64,000 bases of DNA, from contig NZ_CP109031.1 of NCBI RefSeq assembly GCF_036226925.1, forward strand, positions 4,340,001 through 4,404,000. The letters are read 5' to 3'. The DNA is from Streptomyces sp. NBC_00659. Lineage in GTDB: Bacteria > Actinomycetota > Actinomycetes > Streptomycetales > Streptomycetaceae. The translations under genes were made by a program, and so were the position numbers. Below, one piece after another: positions 35,176-43,326 of the stretch. Numbering within the stretch: the stretch's first letter is position 1; each line of letters starts with the position of its first letter. The notes under the pieces were generated by a model. That model was given only the letters and a program-made list of their open reading frames with translations. It made no database searches and was not told the origin of the DNA.

Positions 35176-36639
35176 TCACCCCGGCCACACGATCGCCTGG
35201 GTCTCGCTGTACGCGTGCAGGGCGTACGAGCCCACGTCGCGGCCGACTCCGCTCTTCTTGAAGCCGCCGAAGGGGGCCTCCATGTTGCGGCCGACGGTGT
35301 TGACGCCGACTCCGCCCGCGCGCAGCCGGCGGGCGACGCGGAAGCCGCGGGCCACGTCACCGGACCAGACGTAGTCGATCAGGCCGTAGTCGGAGTCGTT
35401 GGCGAGGGCGATCGCCTCCTCCTCGTCGTCGAAGGGCAGCACGACGACGACCGGGCCGAAGATCTCCTCCCGGACCACCCTCATGTCCGGTGTGCAGTCG
35501 GCGAGAAGCGTGGGTGCGACATAGAACCCGCTGGGCAGGGACGGCCGTTCGCCGCCGGTCACCACGCGTGCGCCTTCCTTGCGCCCGAGTTCGACGTAGG
35601 ACTCGACCCGGTCGCGGTGGGCCGCCGAGATGACCGGGCCGACCACCGTGCCCCGCTCCCGCGGATCGCCCACCTTCAGGTGCCCGGCGTAGGCGGCCAG
35701 TTGCTGCACCAGCCGGTCGTGCGCACCCCGCTGGACCAGTACCCGCGTCGGCGCCGTGCAGATCTGTCCGCTGTAGAACGAGAAGGTCGTTCCGATGCCC
35801 GACACGGCCGAGGCCAGGTCCGCGTCGTCGAAGACGATCGCCGCGCCCTTTCCGCCCAGTTCCATGAGCTGGCGCTTCATGCCGCGCCCGCACACCTCGG
35901 CGATCCGCTGCCCGACCGCCGTGGAGCCGGTGAAACTGACCATGTCGACGTCCGGGGAGTCGACCGCCGCCTCGCCGGACTCCGCCGTCGAACCGCTGAC
36001 CACGTTCACCACGCCCGGCGGCACACCCGCCGCCTGAAGCGCCTCGGCCATCCGGTACACGGACAGCGGGTCCTGCGGGGCCGGCTTCACCACCACGGTG
36101 TTGCCCATCGCCAGAGCGGGGGCGATCTTGCCCGCCGGGTTGGCCCAGGGATTGTTGTACGAGGTGATGCAGGTGACCACGCCGACGGGTTGGCGCACGG
36201 CCAGCGCGCCCATCACGGCGGCCCCGCCGAAGGGGCCCGCCTCGTTGATCTGCGGCGGCAGCGCGCTCTCGACCGGTTCGGGCCGCGCGTAGCGCCGGAA
36301 GCGGGCCACCCCGACCCCGACCTGCATGCCGCGCGCCGTCCCGGTGGTGGCGCCGCTCTCCGCCTGCGCGAGGTCGGCGTACGGCACGAAGTCGCGCTGG
36401 ATGAGGTCCGCCGCCCGCGCGAGGACGCCGGCCCGTTCCTCGGCGGGCGTGCGCGACCACGGCCCGAAGGCCTCACGGGCCGCCGCCGCGGCCGCGTGCA
36501 CCTGGGCCCGCGACGCCTCGGGTGCGAGTCCGACGGCCTTCTCTGTCGCCGGGTCGGTCACCTCGTAGAAGCCGTGGTCGGGCGTCACCCACGCTCCGCC
36601 GATGAACAGCCGCTGCCCGGTGCTTCCGGAAGCCGTCAC
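35176..36639 (-). CDS. NAD(P)-dependent aldehyde dehydrogenase
   Basis: A 487-residue ALDH. The GTG at 36639 overlaps the stop of the preceding amidohydrolase gene by 4 bases (GTGA), so translation is coupled. Motifs: VSFTGSTAVGQRI for cofactor binding, the general base Glu in MELGGKGAAIVFDD, and the catalytic Cys in SGQICTAPTRV. It would oxidise an aldehyde intermediate to an acid. It is the last gene of the LLM-deacylase-ALDH operon downstream of palindrome site 2. Confidence 0.92.
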   Translation of the reverse strand: MTASGSTGQRLFIGGAWVTPDHGFYEVTDPATEKAVGLAPEASRAQVHAAAAAAREAFGPWSRTPAEERAGVLARAADLIQRDFVPYADLAQAESGATTGTARGMQVGVGVARFRRYARPEPVESALPPQINEAGPFGGAAVMGALAVRQPVGVVTCITSYNNPWANPAGKIAPALAMGNTVVVKPAPQDPLSVYRMAEALQAAGVPPGVVNVVSGSTAESGEAAVDSPDVDMVSFTGSTAVGQRIAEVCGRGMKRQLMELGGKGAAIVFDDADLASAVSGIGTTFSFYSGQICTAPTRVLVQRGAHDRLVQQLAAYAGHLKVGDPRERGTVVGPVISAAHRDRVESYVELGRKEGARVVTGGERPSLPSGFYVAPTLLADCTPDMRVVREEIFGPVVVVLPFDDEEEAIALANDSDYGLIDYVWSGDVARGFRVARRLRAGGVGVNTVGRNMEAPFGGFKKSGVGRDVGSYALHAYSETQAIVWPG

Positions 36640-38366
36640 CGGGTGCTCACCGTCCGGGTGTCGCGGCCCGACCGCAGCACCTTCCCCGGCACCGCGCCCG
36701 TCACCACGTCGTCGCGGATCGCCTCGACCCCGTTGACCCACACGGCCCGCACCCCGATCGCCCGGGAGTCGAGCCGCGGACTGTCACCCGGCAGGTCGTG
36801 CACCAGGACGGCCTTGCCGGCGTCGATCCGCTCCGGGTCGAAGAGCACCAGGTCCGCATGGAATCCCACCTCGACGTGCCCGCGGTCGCGCAGCCCGAAC
36901 AGCCGCGCCGGGTCGTCCGTCAGCATCTTCACCGCCTGCTCCAGAGAGGCGAGCCGGCGTCCGCGCAGACAGTCGCCGAGGAACCGGGTGGTGTACGGGG
37001 CTCCGCACATGCGGTCCAGGTGGGCGCCCGCGTCGGAGCCGCCGAGCAGGACGTCCTGGTGCTGCCAGGTCTCGGCGCGCAGGGCCCAGGAGTCCGGGTC
37101 GTTGTCGGTGGGCATGGGCCACAGGACCGTACGCAGCTCGTCGGCCGCGCAGATCTCCACCAGGCACGCGAAGGGCTCCTGGCCGCGTTCGGCGGCGATG
37201 TCCCGCACCACGCGCCCGGTCAGGCCCTCGTTCGCGGCGCTGTAGGTGTCGCCGATGACGTACCGGCCGAAGTCGGCCAGCCGCCGGAAGACGCCCGCTT
37301 CCTTGCTGTTCGCGCGGCGCAGCATCCCGGCGCGGACCTCGGGGTCGCGGAGCTTCGCGATGCGCTCGGGCACGGGCAGCGCGAGGACCGGTCCCCAGCC
37401 GGGGATCAGGTTCAGGGCGCAGAAGGTGCCGAGCGACATGTTCATCGGGGTGAGGATCGGCATGGTGAGCGCGACGACCCGGCCGCCGGACTTGCGGGCG
37501 CGATCGCTCGCCTCCAGCTGGCGCGGGACGCGCTCGGGGACGGCGGCGTCGATCGTCAGGACGTTCCAGTTGAGCGGGCGGCCCGCGGCCGCGCTCATCT
37601 CGACGAACAGATCGATCTCGGCGTCGCTGAACTGGTCGAGGCAGCCGGCCACGATCGCCTCGATCTGGGTGCCCTCGTGCTCCCCCACGGCCTGCGCGAG
37701 GGCCAGCAGTTCGGCGGGGCCGGCGTGCCGGGAGGCGACCGGCTTCCCGTCGCCGTCGGAATGGGTGGAGGACTGGGTGGTGGACAGGCCCCAGGCTCCG
37801 GCATCCATGGCCTCGTGGAACAGCCGCAGCATGGCGTCGAGTTGTTCCCGTGTCGGCTGTCCGCCCACGGCGTCGGGACCCATCACGTACCGCCGTAGCG
37901 CGCAATGGCCCACCATGAAGCCCGCGTTGACGGCGATCCGGCCTTCCAGGGCGTCGAGGTAGTCCCCGAAGGTGTGCCAGTTCCAGGGCGCGCCCTCCTC
38001 CAGGGCGACCAGGGACATGCCCTCGACCTTGGACATCATGCGGCGCGTGTAGTCGGCGTCCTCGGGGCGCTCCGGGTTCAGCGGGGCGAGGGTGAAGCCG
38101 CAGTTGCCGCCCGCGACCGTGGTGACCCCGTGGTTGAGGGACGGCGTCGCGTACGGGTCCCAGAAGAGCTGGGCGTCGTAGTGCGTGTGCGGGTCCACGA
38201 AGCCGGGGGCGAGGACGAGTCCGTGCGCGTCCTCGCTCGTCCGGGACGGCTCGGTGACCGTGCCGATCACGGCGACACGGCCGTCGCGTATCCCGACGTC
38301 CGCGGTGTACGCGGGCGCGCCCGTCCCGTCCACGACGGTCGCGCCCTTGATCAGGTGGTCGAGCAT
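36636..38366 (-). CDS. Amidohydrolase, N-acyl-D-amino-acid deacylase family
   Basis: A 576-residue amidohydrolase-superfamily enzyme. The beta-sandwich start IKGATVVDGTGAPAYTADVGIRDGRVAVIG leads to the metal motif PGFVDPHTHYDAQLFWDP. Later conserved pieces are GVTTVAGGNCGF, GHCALRRYVMG, LLGGSDAGAHLDRMCG and VEVGFHADLVLFDP. D-aminoacylases are the named relatives, but many actinobacterial members sit in lipid or terpenoid catabolic clusters with other substrates. It starts 14 bases after the LLM stop, with GGGGG as ribosome site, and overlaps the ALDH start. The real reaction (amide, lactam or ring hydrolysis) is open. Confidence 0.87.
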   Translation of the reverse strand: MLDHLIKGATVVDGTGAPAYTADVGIRDGRVAVIGTVTEPSRTSEDAHGLVLAPGFVDPHTHYDAQLFWDPYATPSLNHGVTTVAGGNCGFTLAPLNPERPEDADYTRRMMSKVEGMSLVALEEGAPWNWHTFGDYLDALEGRIAVNAGFMVGHCALRRYVMGPDAVGGQPTREQLDAMLRLFHEAMDAGAWGLSTTQSSTHSDGDGKPVASRHAGPAELLALAQAVGEHEGTQIEAIVAGCLDQFSDAEIDLFVEMSAAAGRPLNWNVLTIDAAVPERVPRQLEASDRARKSGGRVVALTMPILTPMNMSLGTFCALNLIPGWGPVLALPVPERIAKLRDPEVRAGMLRRANSKEAGVFRRLADFGRYVIGDTYSAANEGLTGRVVRDIAAERGQEPFACLVEICAADELRTVLWPMPTDNDPDSWALRAETWQHQDVLLGGSDAGAHLDRMCGAPYTTRFLGDCLRGRRLASLEQAVKMLTDDPARLFGLRDRGHVEVGFHADLVLFDPERIDAGKAVLVHDLPGDSPRLDSRAIGVRAVWVNGVEAIRDDVVTGAVPGKVLRSGRDTRTVSTR

Positions 38367-38380
38367 CGCGGAACTACCCC

Positions 38381-39499
38381 CTAGACGGCTTGGCGGAAGC
38401 GGGTCGTGCGGTGCACCGGGTCCGTGTCGATCTTCGGGATCACGTGCTCACCGATCAGCCGGATCGTCTGGAGCGTCTCCTCCTTGGGGACGCCGACGGG
38501 CAGTCCGAAGCTCAGCTGGTCGGCGCCGGCCTGCTCCCAGCGCTTGCACTGGGTGAGCACCTCGCCGGGGTCTCCGCAGATCAACAGCTCTTCCTCGATG
38601 AGGAGTTCGACGAACTCCGCGTTGTACTCGGGGAGCGTCTCGGGCCACACGGGGAAGCCCTCGGGGCGCGGGAAGGTGTCGTGGTAGCGGAAGACGAGGG
38701 AGGGCAGGTAGTGCAGCCCGCCGCCGACCGCGATCCGGATCGCCTCGTCGTGGGTGGGCGCGCAGATGGCGGTGGTGGTCACCATGACGTTGTCGTTGAC
38801 GAAGTCGCCGATGGGCTCGGCGTTCACGACCGCGGTCTTGTACTGCTCCAGGACCCACTCCATGTCGGAGACCTTCTGCACGCTGAAGCCGAGCACCCCG
38901 AGACCCTTGCGGGCGGCCATGGAGTACGAGGGCGGCGACCCGGCGGCGTACCACATCGCGGGGTGCGACTTCCCGTACGGCTTGGGCAGGATCTTGCGCG
39001 GCGGGAGCTGCCAGTGCTTGCCCTGGAACCCGACGTACTCGTCCTGGAGCCACATCTTCGGGAACTCCGCGATGGTCTCCTCCCAGATCTCCTTCGTGTA
39101 GTTCATGTCGGTGATGCCGGGGAGGAAGCCGAGGATCTCGTGCGATCCCGCGCCGCGTCCGGACCCGAACTCGAAGCGGTTCTCGGTGAGATGGTCGAGC
39201 ATGGCGACCTTCTCGGCGACCTTCACCGGGTGGTTGACCTGGGCGAGCGGGTTGAAGATGCCGGAGCCGAGGTGGATGCGGTCGGTGGCGTGCGCCAGAT
39301 AGCCGAGGTAGACGTCGTTGGCCGAGAGGTGCGAGTACTCCTCCAGGAAGTGGTGCTCGGACGCCCAGGCGTACTTGAAGCCGGACTTGTCCGCCTGGAT
39401 GACGTACTCGGTCTCCTCCATCAGCGCCTTGTGCTCCGCGAGCGGGTCGGTCAAGGCCCGCTTGCCCACGTATCCCTGTACAAAGAGCCCGAATTCCAA
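38381..39499 (-). CDS. LLM class flavin/F420-dependent oxidoreductase
   Basis: A 372-residue luciferase-like TIM-barrel protein: MEFGLFVQGYVG, WASEHHFLEEYSHLSANDVYLGYLAHATDRIHLGSGI, RFEFGSGRGAGSHEIL and a long C-terminal half are typical of bacterial-luciferase-type monooxygenases. Whether it uses FMNH2 or F420 cannot be decided by eye. The start codon is TTG at 39499 with only a weak ribosome site. It is the first gene of a three-gene operon; palindrome site 2 is 28 bases upstream, over the promoter. Confidence 0.88.
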   Translation of the reverse strand: MEFGLFVQGYVGKRALTDPLAEHKALMEETEYVIQADKSGFKYAWASEHHFLEEYSHLSANDVYLGYLAHATDRIHLGSGIFNPLAQVNHPVKVAEKVAMLDHLTENRFEFGSGRGAGSHEILGFLPGITDMNYTKEIWEETIAEFPKMWLQDEYVGFQGKHWQLPPRKILPKPYGKSHPAMWYAAGSPPSYSMAARKGLGVLGFSVQKVSDMEWVLEQYKTAVVNAEPIGDFVNDNVMVTTTAICAPTHDEAIRIAVGGGLHYLPSLVFRYHDTFPRPEGFPVWPETLPEYNAEFVELLIEEELLICGDPGEVLTQCKRWEQAGADQLSFGLPVGVPKEETLQTIRLIGEHVIPKIDTDPVHRTTRFRQAV

Positions 39500-39526
39500 G
39501 GAGGTTCACCGTCCCCATCCAGTTAT

Positions 39527-39541
39527 CTGACATACCGTCAG
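39527..39541. promoter_or_regulatory. Regulon palindrome site 2
   Basis: CTGACATACCGTCAG, extended to ATCTGAC-ATACC-GTCAGAT (39525-39543). It lies 28 bases before the LLM start. Confidence 0.78.
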
Positions 39542-39586
39542 ATTCTTTGAGCCGACTGTTCCACCGCGTGCGTGGACCGTCAATAG

Positions 39587-39601
39587 CTGATGCGTCGTCA
39601 G
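39587..39601. promoter_or_regulatory. Regulon palindrome site 3 (one mismatch)
   Basis: CTGATGCGTCGTCAG, one deviation in the left half. It stands in the same 114-base gap, 60 bases from site 2. Two sites may allow cooperative binding. Confidence 0.55.
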
Positions 39602-39613
39602 GGAACGCCGACG

Positions 39614-40390
39614 TCAGAGAACGCTGACGCCGGCGAGCCAGCCGCCGTCGATCACGAAGGGCTGCCCGGTGATGTACGAGGAGTCCTCGCCGGTCAGGAA
39701 CAGGGCCAGCCGGGCCACGTCCTCGGGGCGGCCGATCCGGCCGAGCGGGACGAGCTTGCCGTAGAACGCGTCGAGCGCCTGCGAGGCCTCCTCGCCGCCC
39801 CCGCCGGGGGAGAGCTGCGCCGGGTTGCTCATGGCCGTGTCGACGGCGCCCGGGCAGACCGCGTTCACCCGGATCCCCTTCTCCGCGAGCTCCAGCGCCG
39901 CCACCCGGGTGAGTCCGACGATGGCGTGCTTGGTCGCCGCGTACGCGCCCACGTACGCCATCCCCGTGAGCCCGGTGAAGGACGCCGTGTTCACGATCGT
40001 GCCGCCGCCGGCCTCGGCGATCTCGGGCGCGAGGGTCTTGATCCCGAGGAACACTCCGACCTGGTTGACCTGCACGATTTGCATGAACTCCGCCAGCGGG
40101 GTGTCGACGAGCGCGTTGAAGCGCAGGATGCCGGCGTTGTTGACCAGCCCGTCGATCCGCCCGTACGCGGCCTTCGCGGAGGCGACCGCCGCCGTCCAGT
40201 CGGCCTCCTGGCCCACGTCCAGGTGGACGTAGTGCGCGCCGATCTCCTTGGCGAGCTCCTGCCCCTGGTCGTCGAGCACGTCGGCGACGATCACGCGCGC
40301 GCCCTCCGCCGCGAAGAGCCGCGCCTCCTGTTCGCCCTGCCCGCGCGCGGCGCCGGTGATGAGGACGACCCGCCCGTCCAGCTTGCCCAT
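39614..40390 (-). CDS. SDR family oxidoreductase (3-alpha/20-beta-HSD-like)
   Basis: A 258-residue classical SDR: ITGAARGQGEQEARL, LVNNAGILRFNALVD (NNAG), VNTASFTGLTGM (Ser), YVGAYAATKHAIVGL (YxxxK) and SSYITGQPFVIDGGWLAG. The GQG in the cofactor motif is typical of hydroxysteroid and cyclic-alcohol dehydrogenases. GGGAG lies 7 bases before the ATG. It starts 11 bases after the LLM gene, so both form one operon driven from palindrome sites 4 and 5. Confidence 0.92.
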   Translation of the reverse strand: MGKLDGRVVLITGAARGQGEQEARLFAAEGARVIVADVLDDQGQELAKEIGAHYVHLDVGQEADWTAAVASAKAAYGRIDGLVNNAGILRFNALVDTPLAEFMQIVQVNQVGVFLGIKTLAPEIAEAGGGTIVNTASFTGLTGMAYVGAYAATKHAIVGLTRVAALELAEKGIRVNAVCPGAVDTAMSNPAQLSPGGGGEEASQALDAFYGKLVPLGRIGRPEDVARLALFLTGEDSSYITGQPFVIDGGWLAGVSVL

Positions 40391-40401
40391 GCCCTGACTC
40401 C

Positions 40402-41343
40402 CTAGTTGAGGTGGGGCGCGACGTCCGCGCCGAACGCCGCCATCTGGTCCGTGAGTTCGTCGCGGCTCCGGCTGCGGAACCGCACCTGGATCTGGTGCAC
40501 GCCCATCGCGCCGTACTCCCGCAACGACGCGGCCAGCGCCTCGGGCGGACCGCTCAGCGCCCGCCGCCCGACCTCCCAGCCGGGCTCGCCCACGTACAGC
40601 GGCTCGGTGATGGCGCCGATCGTGAGAGGTTCTCCGACGCCCGCCTCGGCGCGCAGGGCCGTGAGCCGGGCGATCTGCCCCGGCAGCCGGTCGCGCGGAT
40701 CGCCCTGCGGCAGCCAGCCGTCGCCGCGCAGCGCGGCCCGGCGCACGGCGGCGGACGAGGAGCCGCCCACCCACACGGGCACGCGTGCCTGGGCGGGTCG
40801 GGGCCGCTGCCCGAGCCCCTCGAAGTCGTACGTCTTGCCATGGTGGACGGGGAACTCCTCCGGCCCGAGCGCGGCGCGCAGCGCGTCGATCGTCTCGTCG
40901 AGGACGGCCCCCCGGCGCTCGAAGTCGGCCCCGACCGCCTCGAACTCCTCCCGTACGTGCCCGGCGCCGACCCCGAGGATCAGCCTGCCGCCGGAGAGGT
41001 GGTCCAGGGTCGCGTACTGCTTCGCGGTGACGAGCGGATGCCGGAGCCCGACGATCGCGACGTGGCTGAGCAGCCGTACGCGCTCGGTGACGGCCGCGAG
41101 GTGGGCGAGCGTGGCGACCGGGTCGTACCAGATCGTGCTCATGGCGCCCGCGAGCCGGCGCGGGATGGCGACGTGGTCGCAGCTCGCGATGTAGGCGAAT
41201 CCGGCGCGGTCGGCGGCGCGGGCGATCTCGACGAGGTCGGCGGGACCGGCGGCGGCTTCCCAGGGCTCCGCGTAGATCGTGCTCTGGGACTGGACGGGGA
41301 GCTGGATGCCGTAGGAGAGGCGTTCCTCGGACGGGACGGGCAC
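40402..41343 (-). CDS. LLM class F420-dependent oxidoreductase
   Basis: A 313-residue luciferase-like protein of the shorter F420-dependent type: YGIQLPVQSQS, FAYIASCDHVAIPRR, LGVGAGHVREEFEAVGADFERRGAVLDE and VPVWVGGSSSAAVRRAA are family landmarks. The start is GTG 41343 with AAGGGGG just upstream. Such enzymes oxidise secondary alcohols or reduce C=C and imine bonds using F420. It is the first gene of a two-gene operon with the SDR; palindrome sites 4 and 5 lie 38 and 81 bases upstream. Confidence 0.88.
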   Translation of the reverse strand: MPVPSEERLSYGIQLPVQSQSTIYAEPWEAAAGPADLVEIARAADRAGFAYIASCDHVAIPRRLAGAMSTIWYDPVATLAHLAAVTERVRLLSHVAIVGLRHPLVTAKQYATLDHLSGGRLILGVGAGHVREEFEAVGADFERRGAVLDETIDALRAALGPEEFPVHHGKTYDFEGLGQRPRPAQARVPVWVGGSSSAAVRRAALRGDGWLPQGDPRDRLPGQIARLTALRAEAGVGEPLTIGAITEPLYVGEPGWEVGRRALSGPPEALAASLREYGAMGVHQIQVRFRSRSRDELTDQMAAFGADVAPHLN

Positions 41344-41380
41344 GACGACCCCCTTGCCTGACTGACGGCCCCCCGACTGC

Positions 41381-41395
41381 CTGACGGTCCGTCAG
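41381..41395. promoter_or_regulatory. Regulon palindrome site 4
   Basis: CTGACGGTCCGTCAG, perfect half-sites, 38 bases before the LLM/SDR operon. Confidence 0.8.
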
Positions 41396-41423
41396 ATTGA
41401 ATGGGACTCGCACATAGTCGTCG

Positions 41424-41438
41424 CTGACGTCGCGTCAG
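41424..41438. promoter_or_regulatory. Regulon palindrome site 5
   Basis: CTGACGTCGCGTCAG, perfect half-sites, centred 43 bases (about four helical turns) from site 4. Confidence 0.77.
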
Positions 41439-41446
41439 ACAAGGGG

Positions 41447-41480
41447 CAGCCCCGGCGGAACATGTCCGCCGGGGCTGTTT
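41447..41480. terminator. Strong stem-loop left by the FG-GAP gene
   Basis: CAGCCCCGGCGGA (41447-41459) pairs perfectly with TCCGCCGGGGCTG (41465-41477), followed on the plus strand by TTT. It lies 28 bases after the stop of the FG-GAP remnant and also separates it from the regulon promoter. Confidence 0.7.
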
Positions 41481-41504
41481 CCCGGGAGAGGCCCGTGGGG
41501 TGCG

Positions 41505-41803
41505 TCAGCGGGCGAAGCCGCGGCCGAAGTGAGCGTCGGCGCAGGGCGCGCCGAGACCGACGGGCGCCCGAAGGAGACCGAACCGGAGGCGGTCGGGCCG
41601 GTACTGGTGGAGCGGAAGGCCCGGACGCCGCCGGTGGAGGTGTTCTCGCCGCACGCGGAGGCGTACGGCTCGGCACGGCCGTCGTGGTCGGTGTCGGCCG
41701 GCGCGGTGTACCCGCCGAAGAGGCCGTTCTTCTCCGCGGTACCGGGTACACCCGTGGTCGCGTGGTTGACCGGCGCCGCCCCTGGGGGAGCGCTCGGTAC
41801 CAC
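41505..41803 (-). pseudogene. 3' remnant of an FG-GAP repeat protein gene, frameshifted
   Basis: Reading the minus strand from about 41803, one frame gives an FG-GAP/integrin-like repeat: FGGYTAPADTDHDGRAEPYASACGEN, then VRAFRSTSTGPTASGSVSFG. The match stops there. In another frame the expected repeat end continues: VGLGAPCADAHFGRGFAR and a TGA at 41505-41507. In intact Streptomyces FG-GAP proteins such pieces are continuous, so a frameshift near 41560 breaks this one. No signal peptide or earlier repeats are found upstream; the amidohydrolase gene begins there. It is a decayed tail with its terminator still intact. Confidence 0.6.
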
Positions 41804-41809
41804 GAGCCC

Positions 41810-43078
41810 TCAGCCCGCCCAGAGCCCGTCCTCCGTCAGCCCCAGCAGCTCGATCGCGTTCCCCCGCACGATCCGCTCGACGACGTCCGGGGGCAGGTGC
41901 CCCATCTGGGCCTCGCCGACCTCCTTCGACTTCGGCCAGGTGGAGTCGGAGTGGGGGTAGTCGGTCTCGTAGAGGACGTTGCCGACGCCGATCGCGTCGA
42001 GGTTCCGCAGCCCGAACGCGTCGTCGAAGAAGCAGCCGTACACGTGGTCGGTGAACAGCTCGGACGGCGGCCGGTGGACCTTGTCGGCCACCCCGCCCCA
42101 GGCCCGGTTCTCCTCCCACACCACGTCGGCGCGTTCCAGGATGTACGGGATCCAGCCGATCTGGCCCTCCGCGTACATCACCTTCAGGTTCGGGAAGCGC
42201 TCGAACTTGCCGCTCATCAGCCAGTCGACCATCGAGAAGCAGCAGTTGGCGAAGGTGATCGTCGAGCCGACCGCGGGCGGCGCGTCGGCCGAGGTCGACG
42301 GCATCCGGCTGCTGGAGCCGATGTGCATGGCGATGACGGTGCCGGTCTCGTCGCACGCGGCGAGGAAGGGGTCCCAGTCGTCGGTGTGCACGGACGGGAG
42401 CCCGAGGTGCGGCGGGATCTCGGAGAAGGCCACCGCGCGCACACCACGGGCGGCGTTGCGCCGCACCTCGTCCGCCGCAAGCCGGGCGTCCCACAGCGGT
42501 ACGAGCGTCAGCGGTATCAGACGCCCCCGGGCGCTGGGCCCGCACCACTCCTCCACCATCCAGTCGTTGTAGGCCCGCACCGCGAGAAGGCCCAGCTCAC
42601 GGTCGGCGGCCTCGGTGAAGGTCTGCCCGCAGAACCGGGGGAAGGTGGGGAAGCAGAGGGCGGACTGGACGTGGTTGACGTCCATGTCGGCCAGCCGCTG
42701 CGGCACGTCGTACGAGCCGGGGCGCATCTGCTCGTACGTGATGATCTCGAGCCGGATCTCGTCACGGTCGTAGCCCACGGCCGTGTCGAGGCGGGTGAGG
42801 GGCCTGTGAAGGTCTTCGTAGACCCACCAGTCGCCGACGGGACCCTCGTCGCCCGGAGCGCCCATCACGGGGGCGAACTTCCCGCCCAGGAAGGTCATTT
42901 CCTTCAGGGGCGCGCGGACGATGCGGGGGCCTGTGTCCTGGTACTTCGCGGGCAGCCGGTCCCGCCAGACGTCGGGCGGTTCGACCGTGTGGTCGTCCAC
43001 CGAGATGATCCTCGGGAAGGCGGTCCCTGCGTCCGCCGAGCGGCTCTGCGCGGTTTCCGTGGTCTCCATACCGGCCAC
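41810..43078 (-). CDS. Amidohydrolase 2 (TIM-barrel) family protein
   Basis: A 422-residue metal-dependent hydrolase of the ACMSD-like amidohydrolase 2 family. It begins IISVDDHTVEPPDVWRDRLP, a variant of the HxH motif frequent in actinobacterial catabolic clusters. IAMHIGSSS supplies a His, and NVLYETDYPHSDSTWP supplies the late Asp. Two starts are possible: GTG 43078 or ATG 43069. Neither has a clear ribosome site, so a leaderless mRNA is possible. Palindrome site 6 lies only 13 bases upstream. Relatives decarboxylate or hydrolyse cyclic intermediates; the substrate here is unknown. It is divergent from afsR. Confidence 0.85.
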   Translation of the reverse strand: MAGMETTETAQSRSADAGTAFPRIISVDDHTVEPPDVWRDRLPAKYQDTGPRIVRAPLKEMTFLGGKFAPVMGAPGDEGPVGDWWVYEDLHRPLTRLDTAVGYDRDEIRLEIITYEQMRPGSYDVPQRLADMDVNHVQSALCFPTFPRFCGQTFTEAADRELGLLAVRAYNDWMVEEWCGPSARGRLIPLTLVPLWDARLAADEVRRNAARGVRAVAFSEIPPHLGLPSVHTDDWDPFLAACDETGTVIAMHIGSSSRMPSTSADAPPAVGSTITFANCCFSMVDWLMSGKFERFPNLKVMYAEGQIGWIPYILERADVVWEENRAWGGVADKVHRPPSELFTDHVYGCFFDDAFGLRNLDAIGVGNVLYETDYPHSDSTWPKSKEVGEAQMGHLPPDVVERIVRGNAIELLGLTEDGLWAG

Positions 43079-43090
43079 GGTAGCGCCGAT

Positions 43091-43105
43091 CTGACGGCCC
43101 GTCAG
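43091..43105. promoter_or_regulatory. Regulon palindrome site 6
   Basis: CTGACGGCCCGTCAG, perfect half-sites, 13 bases before the amidohydrolase start and in the upstream region shared with afsR, about 220 bases from the afsR start codon. Confidence 0.8.
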
Positions 43106-43326
43106 CTATCTGTCGGCCACCTGTGGGCGGCCCGCCCGGCGTCCGCCGGAGCACCCGGCGGACGGCGGCGCGCGGATGAACGGGCGCGGAAGTGTGAGGA
43201 GCATGTGTGAGGACCGTGTGACCTACCGGGCCACGCCTTGTGATCGCTGTCTCGCACGGCTGACGCATCCGCCATGAACAAGGCAAACTGGCCTCGTTGT
43301 ACTGACAGTTCGGCAGGGGGACAGCG

